From contig JAUNMV010000012.1 of assembly GCA_030531695.1 (NCBI GenBank), positions 1 through 32,408 of the forward strand: DNA of 32,408 nt. The letters run 5' to 3'. The number at the start of each line of letters is the position of its first letter. Position 1 is the stretch's first letter. The stretch is from Bacilli bacterium. Lineage in GTDB: Bacteria > Bacillota_I > Bacilli_A > RF39 > UBA660. Shown here in pieces: positions 32,311-32,408 of this stretch. The translations under genes and the position numbers were made by a program. Below the pieces are notes generated by a model. It was not told the DNA's origin, ran no database searches, and saw only the letters and a program-made list of their open reading frames with translations.

Positions 32311-32408
32311 GTGGTAGTTAGAAGAAGACCTAAGCCTTTACTTATTATAATAATATTCCTATTTTTATTAGGAATACTTCTATTAGTAATGGCTGGAATG
32401 TGTATTTC
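32311..32408 (+). CDS. mltG: probable endolytic transglycosylase MltG, N-terminus only
   Basis: An open frame from the GTG at 32311, 6 bases after a GGAGG ribosome site, to the window edge (32 codons). It encodes a basic start (VVRRRPKP) and one hydrophobic helix (LLIIIIFLFLLGILLL). The preceding ATG at 32299 stops after three codons. A short cytoplasmic tail with one membrane helix is what MltG has, and mltG follows yrzB in Bacillus and relatives. The identification rests on gene order; the catalytic domain is outside the window. Confidence 0.6.
   Translation, partial: MVVRRRPKPLLIIIIFLFLLGILLLVMAGMCI

Noticed and set aside
1-32408. CRISPR arrays, insertion sequences, prophage or riboswitches
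   Set aside because: I saw no regularly spaced repeats, transposase, phage genes or recognisable riboswitch fold in any intergenic region.

Overview
This window looks like chromosomal backbone from a very AT-rich, low-GC Gram-positive bacterium of the Bacilli or Mollicutes-related kind, possibly an uncultured gut lineage. The evidence is strong AGGAGG-type ribosome sites, a DnaE-type replicative polymerase, the ireB-ruvX-yrzB-mltG gene order, dnaE next to lspA and rluD, typA, and almost all genes on the + strand. No phage, insertion sequence, plasmid or CRISPR signal is visible. Every gene whose end can be read stops with TAA or TAG, never TGA.

Layout. 1-5392 is a run of mostly single-gene units: a P-loop nucleotide kinase-like protein, a secreted beta-helix surface protein with a C-terminal membrane anchor, a Nudix hydrolase, a YcxB-like membrane protein coupled to an HExxH protein, and an MFS transporter. 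5462-7605 holds an HD phosphohydrolase, an Spx/ArsC-family gene broken by one in-frame TAA, a minus-strand tRNA-Gly(UCC), and a Cof-type HAD phosphatase. 7664-16061 is the most distinctive block: three paralogous seven-helix hybrid histidine kinases (HK1, HK2, HK3) with a UbiB/AarF-type kinase between HK2 and HK3. 16155-24640 is housekeeping: typA, a one-helix membrane protein, rpmB on the minus strand, then dnaE-lspA-(unknown two-repeat protein)-rluD. 24781-30034 has an AMP-forming ligase, a fourth hybrid kinase (HK4) and a convergent tspO. 30104-32408 has a rhomboid protease and the ireB-ruvX-yrzB-mltG cluster, with mltG cut by the window edge.

The kinase set is the part most worth attention. 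All four proteins have a multi-helix membrane sensor, HisKA, HATPase and a receiver, and none has a DNA-binding or enzymatic output domain. They differ in what happens to the C-terminal HPt domain: HK1 has none, HK2 has one cut off by a single TAA, HK3 has it fused, and HK4 has it fused through a long Pro/Ala-rich linker that begins at a strong internal ribosome site and ATG. This suggests a phosphorelay network in which HPt modules can be shared in cis or in trans, with an output regulator encoded elsewhere. That network is an inference.

Regulatory layout is compact. Many genes are preceded by an extended -10 promoter (TGnTATAAT type) placed directly behind the T-tract of the previous gene's terminator. 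Several apparent long starts are spurious because the ribosome site or the promoter lies inside the extra N-terminal stretch; I moved those starts downstream.
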